Source: Lysobacter gummosus
GTDB lineage: Bacteria > Pseudomonadota > Gammaproteobacteria > Xanthomonadales > Xanthomonadaceae
Assembly: GCF_001442805.1 (NCBI RefSeq)
Contig: NZ_CP011131.1
Coordinates: 868,001-932,000 of the forward strand
Direction: 5' to 3'
DNA length: 64,000 bases
The translations under genes and the position numbers were made by a program. Below the pieces are notes generated by a model. That model made no database searches, had not been told where the DNA came from, and saw nothing but the letters and a program-made list of their open reading frames with translations. Below are positions 44,376 through 54,691 of the stretch, one piece after another. Positions within the stretch are counted from its first letter, which is position 1; every line of letters begins with the position of its first letter.

Positions 44376-44873
44376 ATGTCTTCGCCTCCATCCCACGCGC
44401 ACGCCCTGCCGCCGCCGCGTCCGGCGCGCAGCGACGAAGCCGCGCGCCTGTGGGCGCTGCGCACGCAGGCGGTGCGCGCGACCTGCATCAGCCATTACGA
44501 CGCCGCCACCGTCGCGGCATGGTCGGCCTCGCCGTTGCCGGATTCCTACGCGCGCATGATCGCCGCCGGCGGCGCGGTGCTGATCGAGGAAGACGGCGAG
44601 TTGCTCGGCTACGGCATCGTCGATCTGGACGGCGCCGAAGTCGAGGCGATGTTCGTCGATCCCGCGCACGGCGGACGCGGCCTGGGCGCGCGGCTGATGG
44701 CCGAGATCGATGCGATCGCCCGCACCCACGGCCTGCCGGCGTTGACGGTGGCGTCTTCGCTCAACGCCGTCGCGTTTTATCAGGCGATGGGGTTCCGGAC
44801 GATCGGCGAAGACGCGTATGCGCATCCCAGCGGCGTGAGCCTGGCCTGTGTGCGGATGCACAAGCATTTATAG
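44376..44873 (+). CDS. GNAT-family N-acetyltransferase
   Basis: A 165-residue acetyltransferase. The acetyl-CoA motif A is complete: VEAMFVDPAHGGRGLGARLM (R-G-x-G-x-R/A), followed by SSLNAVAFYQAMGF. The start at 44376 (MSSPPSHAHALPP) precedes RSDEAARLWALRTQAVRATC. No acceptor substrate can be inferred. A broken AraC-type gene begins 12 bases after its stop. Confidence 0.92.
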   Translation: MSSPPSHAHALPPPRPARSDEAARLWALRTQAVRATCISHYDAATVAAWSASPLPDSYARMIAAGGAVLIEEDGELLGYGIVDLDGAEVEAMFVDPAHGGRGLGARLMAEIDAIARTHGLPALTVASSLNAVAFYQAMGFRTIGEDAYAHPSGVSLACVRMHKHL

Positions 44874-44884
44874 CTTGCCCGCGC

Positions 44885-45079
44885 CGGCGATGCCGACAGC
44901 CTGCTGCAATGGCGGCAACGCGCGCGGCTGATGCGCGCGCTGGAGCGGCTGGCCGCCGGCGAAGCGGTGCCGCGGTGGCGCTGGACCTGGGCTACGACAG
45001 CGTCAGCGCCTTCATCGCCATGTTCCGGCGCCACCTGGGCGCGACGCCGACGCAGTACCTCAAGTCCCTGCACGACTGA
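44885..45079 (+). pseudogene. Truncated, frameshifted AraC-family regulator
   Basis: The C-terminal helix-turn-helix region of an AraC regulator survives. DADSLLQWRQRARLMRALER and LAAGEAV are read in one frame (about 44885-44972). VALDLGYDSVSAFIAMFRRH, then LGATPTQYLKSLHD and a stop, are read in another. A single missing base at about 44975 explains the shift. No N-terminal domain is present. Non-functional. Confidence 0.82.
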
Positions 45080-45391
45080 GGCGGCCCGGTCCGGCGCGAC
45101 ATCAGGCCTGAACCCGGTCCGCGGCGGCGGCCGCCCTGTCATCCCGGTTTCGCCTGGCGATGGGAGCCTGTCGGCGTCCGGCTCCGATCCTGGGGGCGGA
45201 ACCGGCCGGGTCCCGGGCGGGCGGCGCGAAGGATTTATTCGTCCGCCCCCTTGAAAGCCCGCCGGCGCCCCTCATTAAGCGTGCAGTCCCGGCTTGCCGG
45301 GCGCTTTTGCCCCCGCCGTTGGCACTCGACGGGGGCGACTGCTAAAATTCCCGTTCTTTCTCCACCCATTCAGTCACTTACAGAGGTCGCC
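45080..45391. other. groESL upstream region
   Basis: About 310 bases between the AraC remnant and groES. It contains the heat-shock-type promoter at 45250-45278 and a second possible -10 (taaaat near 45343). No CIRCE inverted repeat (TTAGCACTC-N9-GAGTGCTAA) was found, consistent with sigma-32 rather than HrcA control. Confidence 0.6.
45250..45278 (+). promoter_or_regulatory. Putative sigma-32 heat-shock promoter of groESL
   Basis: CTTGAAA at 45250-45256 matches the sigma-32 -35 element. CCTCATTAA at 45270-45278, 13 bases later, resembles the -10 element CCCCAT-TA. It lies about 110 bases before the groES start. Confidence 0.7.
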
Positions 45392-45679
45392 ATGAATCTC
45401 AAGCCGCTTTATGACCGCGTTGTGGTCAAGCCGATCGAAGCCGACGAAGTCTCCGCCGGCGGCATCATCATCCCCGACGCCGCCAAGGAAAAGTCCACCA
45501 AGGGCGAGATCGTCGCCGTTGGCGAAGGCAAGGCCCTGGACAACGGCAGCGTGCGCGCGCCGAAGCTCAAGGTCGGCGACAAGGTCATCTACGGCCAGTA
45601 CTCGGGCAGCTCCTACAAGCAGGACGGCGTCGAATACAAGATCCTCAAGGAAGACGACGTTCTCGCGATCGTCGGCTGA
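45392..45679 (+). CDS. groES: Co-chaperonin GroES
   Basis: A 95-residue co-chaperonin that caps GroEL. The start [19 protein letters not shown] at 45392 with AGAGG upstream; in-frame upstream codons are not part of the protein. The mobile-loop region ([20 protein letters not shown]) and KVIYGQYSG are present. groEL follows after 132 bases occupied by a repeat element. Confidence 0.97.
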   Translation: MNLKPLYDRVVVKPIEADEVSAGGIIIPDAAKEKSTKGEIVAVGEGKALDNGSVRAPKLKVGDKVIYGQYSGSSYKQDGVEYKILKEDDVLAIVG

Positions 45680-45684
45680 GCGAG

Positions 45685-47452
<1,768 letters not shown>

Positions 47453-47478
47453 TCAACCCATCGCCTTGAAGCAACACG

Positions 47479-47507
47479 AAAACCCCGCCGAAAGGCGGGG
47501 TTTTTTT
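47479..47507 (+). terminator. Rho-independent terminator of groESL
   Basis: Stem aaaaccccgcc/ggcgggg with loop gaaa and a run of seven T, 27 bases after the groEL stop. Confidence 0.95.
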
Positions 47508-47542
47508 ATGTCGACTCGGACCGCGGCTTGCGCGAATGCAGA

Positions 47543-48988
47543 CTAGAGAATCGCCCCGAGCAAATCGCGATTGAGCGGCATCACATAAGCGGCCATGTCC
47601 AGCACGGTGTGCTGCGCGCTGGCGCTGGAACGGGCGAACTGTTCGATCACGCTGACGCAGCGGTCGCGTTGCCGGGGCGGCAGGAAGCGCAGGATCGGCA
47701 CCAGCCGGCGATGGCCGATGGTGGCCCACAGCTCCACCGCGTCCAGCCCGGCCATCCATTGCAGGGCCTGCTCGTCCGCCAGGCCCAGCGCCGGATGCCC
47801 GCCGATGGTGCGGATACTCTGCTCGCGCAATTGGCGGATGTGGCGGTGCGTGGACAGCCGGCTGTCGGCGCGCGCGTAACCGATGTCGGCGCTGGCCGGG
47901 CCGAAGCTGGTCGGCACGTCCTTCGCGGCGGCGCCGAAACCGAAGCCAGACAGCAACTGCTCCTGTTCGCGCAGGTCTTCGCTGGTCGCGCTGAGCGTGC
48001 GCAAGCGGGTGCCGCCGAGCAAGGCCTCGCACGGGAAGAAATAGCCGAAGACGGCGAACACGCGTTCGTGCAGCGCTTCGTATTGTCCGGCCCGGCTGGG
48101 CGTCGCCAGCGCGCGGTCGACCGCTTCGACCAACTCGGGCGCGACGTCCAGGTCGGTGTCGGGATCCAGCATCAGCACGACCTTGGGCACGATCATCTCG
48201 TCGGTCAGATGGATCGTGGTGACCTCGTTGCGCCGCAAGCGTTCCAGGTCGCTGCGGAAATCGGCGGCCAGACCGAAGCCGTTGACGCCGCCGCCGGCGT
48301 TGGCGTTATGGATGCTGCGCGTGTGCAACTCGTGCAGCACCCGGCTGGCGGTGGCGCTGGTGTTCCAGCGCGAGGTGAACGAGACCCCGCCCGAATGCGG
48401 CGGCCGCTGCGGATGCCGGTAGACCACCGGCGCGCGCGGCGCGCGCGCGCCGAACAGGCTGTCGCCCGGATCGGGGCCGAAACGCAGGCCGCGGTCGAGC
48501 CGGCGCGAGGCGAACAGCGCTTGCACCGTTGCCAGCGGCAGCGCGGTGAAATCGTCTGGCGTGCGCACATTGAACCCGGCCATCCGGCCCTGCAATTGCG
48601 CCAGCAAGTCCGGCGTTTCGTCTTCGTTGCGCAGTCCCCATTTGGCTTCGGCGGGCTGCGCTTGCGGCGCGGTCGGGCGCAGCGCCGGACGCGGCGGCGC
48701 GGGCGCCGGTGCCGGTGCCGGTGCCGGCTCGGGTTCCGGTTCCGGTTCCTGCGCACGCGGCGCCGGGCGCACGGTGAGCACGCCGTCCTTACCGATCACT
48801 TCCTTGAGCTTGGTGTCGGCTTCGATCGACGGGGCCAGGCGGGCATTGCCGAAACCGAAGCGATCCCCCGGCGCCATCGCGTCCAGGGCCGCGAGTCGTT
48901 CGCGAACCTGCCGCAACGAAGTGTCCGGCTCCAGGCGCAGGACCAGGTCGCGGTCGGGTTCGCCGGCGAATGCGATGGTGACGAGCAT
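47543..48988 (-). CDS. MACPF (perforin-like) protein with ubiquitin-like N-terminus
   Basis: A 481-residue protein. Residues 1-75 look like a ubiquitin/beta-grasp domain (MLVTIAFAGEPDRDLVLRLE, then DTKLKEVIGKDGVLTVRP). A Glu-Pro/Ala-Pro linker covers 78-110. The rest matches membrane-attack-complex/perforin proteins: FGYFFPCEALLGG at 314-326 fits the signature Y-G-[TS]-H-[FY]-x6-GG in spacing, and the C-terminus has IGGHPALG (395-402) and ELWATIGHRRLVPILRF, as in MACPF ends. No signal peptide. It is the last of three co-directional genes. Predicted pore-forming; target unknown. Convergent with groEL. Confidence 0.75.
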   Translation of the reverse strand: MLVTIAFAGEPDRDLVLRLEPDTSLRQVRERLAALDAMAPGDRFGFGNARLAPSIEADTKLKEVIGKDGVLTVRPAPRAQEPEPEPEPAPAPAPAPAPPRPALRPTAPQAQPAEAKWGLRNEDETPDLLAQLQGRMAGFNVRTPDDFTALPLATVQALFASRRLDRGLRFGPDPGDSLFGARAPRAPVVYRHPQRPPHSGGVSFTSRWNTSATASRVLHELHTRSIHNANAGGGVNGFGLAADFRSDLERLRRNEVTTIHLTDEMIVPKVVLMLDPDTDLDVAPELVEAVDRALATPSRAGQYEALHERVFAVFGYFFPCEALLGGTRLRTLSATSEDLREQEQLLSGFGFGAAAKDVPTSFGPASADIGYARADSRLSTHRHIRQLREQSIRTIGGHPALGLADEQALQWMAGLDAVELWATIGHRRLVPILRFLPPRQRDRCVSVIEQFARSSASAQHTVLDMAAYVMPLNRDLLGAIL

Positions 48989-49034
48989 GCTCAGCCCTCG
49001 GTTGCGCGATGCGGCAGATGCGGCGCGCGGCCGC

Positions 49035-49781
49035 TCAATTCGGATCGACGACGAAAAAATGCACGCGCAGCCGGCCGAAGAAATTGCGATCCGGATCGGC
49101 TTCGGCCTGGACCTGGATGCGCTCGAAAGTTTGCTCGGCGCTGCCGTCGGCCCAGATCACCCCAGCGTTGACCCGCAGCGCGGCGCCGCCGGCCGCCTCC
49201 CGCGCGCTGCCGCGTCGGGTGTCCAGCGGCCCGGCCGGCGGCGTCGGTGGGAAGCGCGGGTTGGTGCGGGTGTAGACCCGCGCGGTGATCGGGTCGAGAA
49301 ACTGGTGCACGTCCCAGGTGGTGATGTCGCAGGTCCAAAGCTGTTGCAGCGCGTCGAGGCGGTGCGAATGGCCGAGCCGCGCGCGCATCAGATCGATGGT
49401 GATCAGATGCGCATCGCGCTGGAACCGGCGCACAGTGACGCTGCGATAGCCCGAAGCGTCGGCGCGTTGGACCGCGTAGAGGCGATCCACCACCGGCTCG
49501 GCCCCGGTGGCGATGCGGAAACCGAAGCCCAGCGGCTCGCGCGATCGCGCGCGGATCTGGATCGACAACGCCGCGCCGCGGCTTACCGCGACCACGTTCG
49601 GAAACACGCGATCCGGCGCGACCTGCGGCAAGCGCGCGTCGGTGAACATATGCGCCCGAGCGCCGCGATTGCGATGACGGGCGTCGGCATCCTCGTTATT
49701 GAGGCCGAAGCGAACCAACAGATTTTCGCTGTCGCGCAGCCAATCGACGGCTTGGCCTTCCAGCGCATGGGACGCGGACAT
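49035..49781 (-). CDS. Hypothetical protein in the MACPF operon
   Basis: A 248-residue, mostly beta, soluble protein of unknown family. It starts MSASHALEGQAVDWLRDSEN, has regular aromatic/basic strands (SIQIRARSREPLGFGFRIA) and ends HFFVVDPN. No signal peptide or transmembrane helix. It lies 12 bases after the small beta-protein gene and 46 before the MACPF gene, all on the minus strand. A role as partner or adaptor of the MACPF protein is inferred from position only. Confidence 0.75.
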   Translation of the reverse strand: MSASHALEGQAVDWLRDSENLLVRFGLNNEDADARHRNRGARAHMFTDARLPQVAPDRVFPNVVAVSRGAALSIQIRARSREPLGFGFRIATGAEPVVDRLYAVQRADASGYRSVTVRRFQRDAHLITIDLMRARLGHSHRLDALQQLWTCDITTWDVHQFLDPITARVYTRTNPRFPPTPPAGPLDTRRGSAREAAGGAALRVNAGVIWADGSAEQTFERIQVQAEADPDRNFFGRLRVHFFVVDPN

Positions 49782-49792
49782 GGGCGGATGCC

Positions 49793-50155
49793 TCAGATGC
49801 GGTTGATCGAGAAGATCAAGGTGGTGCCGCGCACGCTGAAGGTGGCGGTATGGCCGTTGGGCGCATAGGCCACCGACGGGCCGTCGCGGTGCGTCCCGCC
49901 GATCGCGCGCGCGCGGATGCGCACGCGGTCGCCCACCTCCAGCGCCTGGTCGTGGAAGCGCAGCGAGGACAGATCGACGCTGCGGGCCTGCCCGGCCGCG
50001 AATGCGCCGGCCGCCGGGGCCTGGCTGATCACCCGGTCGCCGTCCAGGCGCTGGATGATGAAACGCATGGCGAACGCGGCGTTGTTGACGCAGGCAATGT
50101 GCTGGACGTGCAGTTCGGGTTGGCCTGACTGTGCGGGATTTCCGAATGGCTGCAT
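49793..50155 (-). CDS. Small beta-sandwich protein in the MACPF operon
   Basis: A 120-residue all-beta protein with no signal peptide. The pattern HIACVNNAAFAMRFIIQRLD, GQARSVDLSSL, VGDRVRIRARAIGG and TATFSVRGTTLIFSINRI suggests alternating strands of a small sandwich domain. I cannot assign it to aegerolysins, although fungal MACPF toxins often pair with a small beta protein of this size. First gene of the three-gene unit, divergent from the lipase-like gene at 50314. Confidence 0.75.
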   Translation of the reverse strand: MQPFGNPAQSGQPELHVQHIACVNNAAFAMRFIIQRLDGDRVISQAPAAGAFAAGQARSVDLSSLRFHDQALEVGDRVRIRARAIGGTHRDGPSVAYAPNGHTATFSVRGTTLIFSINRI

Positions 50156-50313
50156 GGCGGTCGCCTCGTGCGCGCGAGTGAAGAAAGGGGACGGATCGAT
50201 ACGCAGAACGCCGGGGCGGGCCGGGCGTGAAGGCGCGCGAGGGCCGCGGCCGGTGTTTACGGCAGAGCGGGCACACTCGACAATGCCAGCGGTTTCCGCC
50301 CGGTGGATCGGAC

Positions 50314-52317
50314 ATGCGTGGCTTAGTCGGCTTGTTGGTGGGGTTGGTGTTGCTCGGCGGCAGCGGCTGCGCCGTGGTCAAGGTCAAGGAGCGCGGCTTC
50401 GGCGAGATCGCCGCCGAACGCAATCTCGATGCGCTCAACGGCGGCAAGCTGAGCACCTCGGCGGCCACCGCACTGGGTTCGGCCGGGCTCGATCCGGACC
50501 AGTGCGCGAAGGACGCCGCGCCGTGCATCCAGCAACTGCGCGCGCTCGCGCCGATCGAAGACTGGCTGGCGACCGCGTCGGAGCTGCAGTTGCTGCGCAT
50601 GAACGCCGCGCCGGCGACGCTGAGCAAGGCGGCCGAAAGCGCGGGCTGGTCCAAGCGCAAGGCCGCGGCCACCGAGCCGGGCGACGCCGGCGTCGCCCAG
50701 GTCTCGGCCGAGGTCGCCGCGCAAGCCGCCAGCGACGAGCGCACGCGCGCGGCGATCGAGACCGCGCGCTATGCCTACGCCTATCTGTTCCTGACCCCGC
50801 GCAGGCCCGAGCAGCGCGTGTTCGAAGCGCGCCAGCAGCGCGTGCTGCATTACTACAACCGCGCGGTCGATGTGGTCGCGCAATCGGCGTTCGAAGCCAG
50901 CCGCGGCCAGGTCGGGGCGACGCCGCTGCAGGTCGGCGGCATGAATCTTGGGATCGGCCTGCACGGGTACGAGGCCTCCGAAATCAGCAGGCAACCCGAG
51001 GCCTTGCTCGCATCCGACAGCCTGGGGTTCGACAACCTGCGCGCGGTGTATCGGCGCGATGGATTCGGCACCGGGCTGGTCGCGGTGTTTCCGCGGCGTT
51101 CGCCGCAGGACCCCGATGCCGAGGACATTCCTTATCGCGAGACCCGCTATCTGCCGGTGACCGCGACCTTGCGCTTCGCCGGCGACAGCCTCGACGGCGT
51201 GCTGGCCAGCCGCGAGGCCAGCATGGACGTCTACAACCCTTACCGTATCGACAGCGAGACCATCGGCGGGCGCAAGGTGCCGCTGGCGGCGAACTACTCG
51301 GCGGCCTACGGCGTGTGGCTGGCGCGTTCGGAACTGGCCCGGCTGAGTCTGTCGAGCCTGCTGCGGCCCAAGCAGGCGCGCAGCTTCAAGCCGCGCATCT
51401 ATCTCAACCAGCCCTACGATCCGGACAAGCGCGTGATCGTGCTGGTGCACGGCCTGGCCAGCAGCCCGGAGGCCTGGGTCAACCTGGCCAACGAAATCCT
51501 CGGCGATGAAACCCTGCGCAAGCGCTATCAGCTGTGGCAGGTCTTCTATCCGACCAACATGGGCATCTTGTCCAATCGCCTGGCGATCGACTCGGCCCTG
51601 AGCAAGACGTTCGAACACTACGATCCGGAAGGCGACGATATCGCCAGCCACGACGCGGTGCTGGTCGGGCACAGCATGGGCGGGGTGATCGCGCGGCTGT
51701 TGGTCAGCGACAGCGGCGAGCATGTGATGGACGAGACCTTGCGCTCTTTCGATCCGGCCGCCGCCCAGCGCCTGAGCCAGGAGCCGCTGGTGCGCGCGCT
51801 GACCGTGTTCCGGCCGATGCCGCAGTTCGGCCGCGCCGTGTTCCTGGCCTCGCCGCATCGCGGCGCGGTGGTCAGCGACGCCTGGCCGCTGCGCATGGTG
51901 CGCAAACTGATCCGCCTGCCGTTCGACGTGCTGCGCGATACCGCCGAATTGATCCAGCGCACCCAGGTCAATCAGGACGAGTTGCAGAAACTGGGTTTCC
52001 GCAAAGGCCGCCCGCCGACCGGGCCGGACGATCTGAGTCCGCATTCGTTGTTCATGCGCAGCACCGAAGACCTGCCGATCGAATCGGGTCTGCCGTATCA
52101 CACCATCGTCGGCCAGCGCGACACCAAGCTGCCGCTGCTGCAGTCCAGCGACGGCGCGGTGCCGTACCGCAGTTCGCATCTGGACGGCGCGCTGTCGGAG
52201 AAGGTGATCGTGTCCGGCCACAGCGTGCAGGAGACGCCGCAGGCGATTTTGGAGCTGCGGCGGATTCTTCGGCTGGATATGGCGGAGTACGAGAAGCGGG
52301 GCAAGCGCGCGAAATGA
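50314..52317 (+). CDS. Lipoprotein alpha/beta hydrolase (lipase-like)
   Basis: A 667-residue predicted lipoprotein: N-terminus MRGLVGLLVGLVLLGGSGC is a signal with lipobox-like SGC. The first 320 residues are mostly helical and unrecognised. The C-terminal half is an alpha/beta hydrolase with the oxyanion region VIVLVHGLASSPEAW and the nucleophile elbow VGHSMGGVIAR. ASPHRGA is typical of lipase/phospholipase relatives; the likely catalytic His is in VSGHSVQETP. Probable outer- or inner-membrane lipase or esterase. Upstream 158 bases are shared with the MACPF operon on the other strand. Confidence 0.88.
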   Translation: MRGLVGLLVGLVLLGGSGCAVVKVKERGFGEIAAERNLDALNGGKLSTSAATALGSAGLDPDQCAKDAAPCIQQLRALAPIEDWLATASELQLLRMNAAPATLSKAAESAGWSKRKAAATEPGDAGVAQVSAEVAAQAASDERTRAAIETARYAYAYLFLTPRRPEQRVFEARQQRVLHYYNRAVDVVAQSAFEASRGQVGATPLQVGGMNLGIGLHGYEASEISRQPEALLASDSLGFDNLRAVYRRDGFGTGLVAVFPRRSPQDPDAEDIPYRETRYLPVTATLRFAGDSLDGVLASREASMDVYNPYRIDSETIGGRKVPLAANYSAAYGVWLARSELARLSLSSLLRPKQARSFKPRIYLNQPYDPDKRVIVLVHGLASSPEAWVNLANEILGDETLRKRYQLWQVFYPTNMGILSNRLAIDSALSKTFEHYDPEGDDIASHDAVLVGHSMGGVIARLLVSDSGEHVMDETLRSFDPAAAQRLSQEPLVRALTVFRPMPQFGRAVFLASPHRGAVVSDAWPLRMVRKLIRLPFDVLRDTAELIQRTQVNQDELQKLGFRKGRPPTGPDDLSPHSLFMRSTEDLPIESGLPYHTIVGQRDTKLPLLQSSDGAVPYRSSHLDGALSEKVIVSGHSVQETPQAILELRRILRLDMAEYEKRGKRAK

Positions 52318-52348
52318 TTGCGCGAACGACTCGGGCGACCGGAAAAGC

Positions 52349-53797
52349 TCAATGCTGAAGCGCGTTTTGCTGCGCCGGCGGCTGCCGCGCCGGCGCCGCT
52401 GTTTCGCGCTCAGCGTCGAGTTGCCGCGTCGATTCCTCCACCGGTGTCTTGATCGCCTCGGCAACGGATACGCTCGCTCGCAGATGGGCGGGATCGTCGA
52501 GCTTTCCCGCCACGGCAAAGACCGTCGCGCTCGCCGGGCCGCCGTCTTTATTGCCTAAGACGATGTGATCGGGCCGGTCGATGCCGGCGCGCCTGGCGGC
52601 AACGGCGAGGGCCGCGGCGACACGATCGGCATCGCCTTCGTTCATGGGCAGATGCTGTCGCTGCAATTCGGCGCCCAGCTGGTTTCGGATGCCCTGAAAC
52701 ATCGCGTGTCCGGGGTGTCTTTCGTCGCGCAAGTCGGCGGTTTGCGCCTGAGCCGAATTCGGTGATTGCCCGGCGGTCGGGGCCTTCACCTTGTTGTTCT
52801 TGATGTAGTCATGGCTTTCGACGGTGTGGTCGAAGTGGGAAAGCTCTGGCTTGTTGTCGCTGATGTCGTAGTACGGCAGCCGCTGTTTCGCGTGCGATCC
52901 CAGATCGATGCCGTTGCGCTCCAGCGTGCGCTCCTTGAACCCCAGCGACTTCATGTCGATCTGCACCTGCGTCGCATCGGGCAAGGCGCGGCTGCGATCG
53001 AGCTCCATGCGCGACAGTTCGCCGACATAAGAGGCGCCGTAAAGATTCGTGTAGTCCGAGCCGCCCTTGTAGCCCAGCCGCGCATCGCCCGCGCTCTTGC
53101 CGAAGTAATACTCGCCCATGGCCTTGACGTTGTCGGCATTGGACAGGGACAGGGTCTGGTCCTTCTCCAGCGCCAGCCCCTTCTTCATGCGATAGGAGGG
53201 ATTGGAATCCGAGCCGGTCATTTCGATGAAATCCGCGGCGCGCGGCGAGGCCTTGTAGATGTCTTCGAGACTGGGGCTGGGGTCTTTCTCGCGGATCGCA
53301 CCGACCAGGGCGTTCCAGCCTTGCAGATGCGCCTTGGCTTCGTTCTCGCGATGGGCCTGCATGACCTGACTCAAGGCGGGCGTGTAGTCGTGGACGGGGT
53401 CGGCGCTGGCGGCGACCACGCCGGCCTGCGCGGTAAAAGTGTCGCGCGCCTGATCCATCGGCGTGAGCTTCGCGCCGGGCGCTTTGACGCCGTGCTGCAC
53501 TTCGTGGCCGAGCACGAAGGTCATGTTGTTCGCGTCGTATTTGCCGGTGAGGTCGTCGAGCCCCAGCGACATGGTCTGGCTGCGCGATTGGAAGCTGCCG
53601 CCGGCGTGTGTGTCCTGCTTGAGCCGGAAGTGCTTGAGCTCGCCCTTGTCGGCGGCCTCGTTGAGTTGATGAGTCAACGCCGGCGAGCGCGTGATCGCGG
53701 CTTCGAGATTCTTGAGCGCTTCCGGCGTGACGCGCTTGTCCTCAGCGAATTCATTAAGACAATCGCGGAGTTTTCCGCCGATGGGTTCGCTGGGCAT
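52349..53797 (-). CDS. Putative X-T4SS effector 1: zincin domain plus XVIPCD
   Basis: A 482-residue protein with a C-terminal XVIPCD-like region (about 358-482): GHAMFQGIRNQLG, EGDADRVAAALAVAARRAGI, DRPDHIVL, then FAVAGKLDDPAHLRASVSV and a Gln/Ala-rich tail. In Xanthomonas this domain recruits effectors to VirD4 of the antibacterial type IV secretion system. The N-terminal domain has a zinc-protease HExxH site, VLGHEVQHG (His98, Glu99, His102). No signal peptide. GGAGG precedes the ATG. The immunity-like lipoprotein gene lies 28 bases upstream. It is paralogous to the gene at 57156. Confidence 0.85.
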   Translation of the reverse strand: MPSEPIGGKLRDCLNEFAEDKRVTPEALKNLEAAITRSPALTHQLNEAADKGELKHFRLKQDTHAGGSFQSRSQTMSLGLDDLTGKYDANNMTFVLGHEVQHGVKAPGAKLTPMDQARDTFTAQAGVVAASADPVHDYTPALSQVMQAHRENEAKAHLQGWNALVGAIREKDPSPSLEDIYKASPRAADFIEMTGSDSNPSYRMKKGLALEKDQTLSLSNADNVKAMGEYYFGKSAGDARLGYKGGSDYTNLYGASYVGELSRMELDRSRALPDATQVQIDMKSLGFKERTLERNGIDLGSHAKQRLPYYDISDNKPELSHFDHTVESHDYIKNNKVKAPTAGQSPNSAQAQTADLRDERHPGHAMFQGIRNQLGAELQRQHLPMNEGDADRVAAALAVAARRAGIDRPDHIVLGNKDGGPASATVFAVAGKLDDPAHLRASVSVAEAIKTPVEESTRQLDAERETAAPARQPPAQQNALQH

Positions 53798-53825
53798 AAG
53801 GCCTCCGTGCCTGGCCGGGAAGGGA

Positions 53826-54437
53826 TTACTCGACGGTGATCAGACTCACGCACTCATGGTCGAAGGCTTCTTCCGATTCGGCCCGGGTGTAGATGCGTAC
53901 CCACAAGTCCTGGCGTTGAAAGCTCCAGCCCAGGACGCGGTCGTGTTCGGCGCCGATCGGGCTGCGCTGGTAGCCCAGCGCTTGCAGCGCCTGGGCGTAG
54001 CGTTCCAGGTCGGGATCGCATACCGCGGTGGCCGTGGCGTCGGCGTTCTTTCGATTGAACTCGAACCGCAGTTGCCTGGTATCGGAGCCGGACGGCGTGG
54101 ACAGCGACAACGAATAACCCCAGTCGGGCGTCAGGGCCGCGCCCGTGCGATAGCCGCCGCTGTCGGACGGCTGCATCGTCCATCCGGTTTCGCGTTCGAC
54201 CCGTTCGGCGGTCAGGTCGGCCGCCGAGCGAAGGTTGGAGATCAATTTCAGCAAGTTCTCGCCGACCGCTTTCGGATCGGATCGCGATGCCGTCGCGGAT
54301 TGGGTGGGCTGATTCATCGCGGGCTCCTTGACGGATGTGGGGCCGGATTGCGCGCAGGCGGCTACGAACGCGGAGGTCAGCGCCGCCAGGAGCCTGCGGG
54401 GCGCCCGGTGTCGAACGGGGCGATGGCTGAACGACAT
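53826..54437 (-). CDS. Putative immunity lipoprotein 1 (X-Tfi-like)
   Basis: A 203-residue protein encoded directly before effector 1. From the ATG at 54437 it has a signal peptide with lipobox FVAAC (APRRLLAALTSAFVAAC). A second in-frame ATG at 54317 (MNQPTQSATASR), behind GGAG, would give a cytosolic form. The mature domain (ADLTAERVERETGW ... DHECVSLITVE) is clearly paralogous to the protein at 58598 (end HQCVKTITVE). Known X-T4SS immunity proteins are often periplasmic lipoproteins. The effector partner is inferred from gene order. Confidence 0.8.
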   Translation of the reverse strand: MSFSHRPVRHRAPRRLLAALTSAFVAACAQSGPTSVKEPAMNQPTQSATASRSDPKAVGENLLKLISNLRSAADLTAERVERETGWTMQPSDSGGYRTGAALTPDWGYSLSLSTPSGSDTRQLRFEFNRKNADATATAVCDPDLERYAQALQALGYQRSPIGAEHDRVLGWSFQRQDLWVRIYTRAESEEAFDHECVSLITVE

Positions 54438-54691
54438 TCGATCGGTTCCTTCCGTGCGACGCTTTCGATATAGAGCAAGCGCGCGCGGACATCAAGCTCG
54501 GTCGCCGGATCGAGACAGGGATTTGGGTTGAGTTGTAGCGATCGACCGCTGGACTACCCGGATATTCACTCAGATGCTGTGGCGCCGTGGCGCATCGGAT
54601 ACGCCAAACGTTCTGTAGCGATGAGGTTGTCGCGGTTGAAGCTTGCGCCAGCATCGCGCCTCGCCGTAGTGACGGCGAGGCGCGCGCGCCA
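54438..54691. other. Intergenic region between the immunity 1 and oxidase genes
   Basis: About 250 bases between the immunity gene start and the oxidase stop, both minus-strand. It presumably contains the immunity-effector promoter. No terminator or gene recognised. Confidence 0.4.

Noticed and set aside
45080..45391. CIRCE element upstream of groES
   Set aside because: No TTAGCACTC-N9-GAGTGCTAA match; a sigma-32-like promoter is present instead.
49793..50155. Aegerolysin assignment for the 120-residue protein beside the MACPF gene
   Set aside because: Size and all-beta character fit, but I could not align aegerolysin-specific residues; kept as unassigned.
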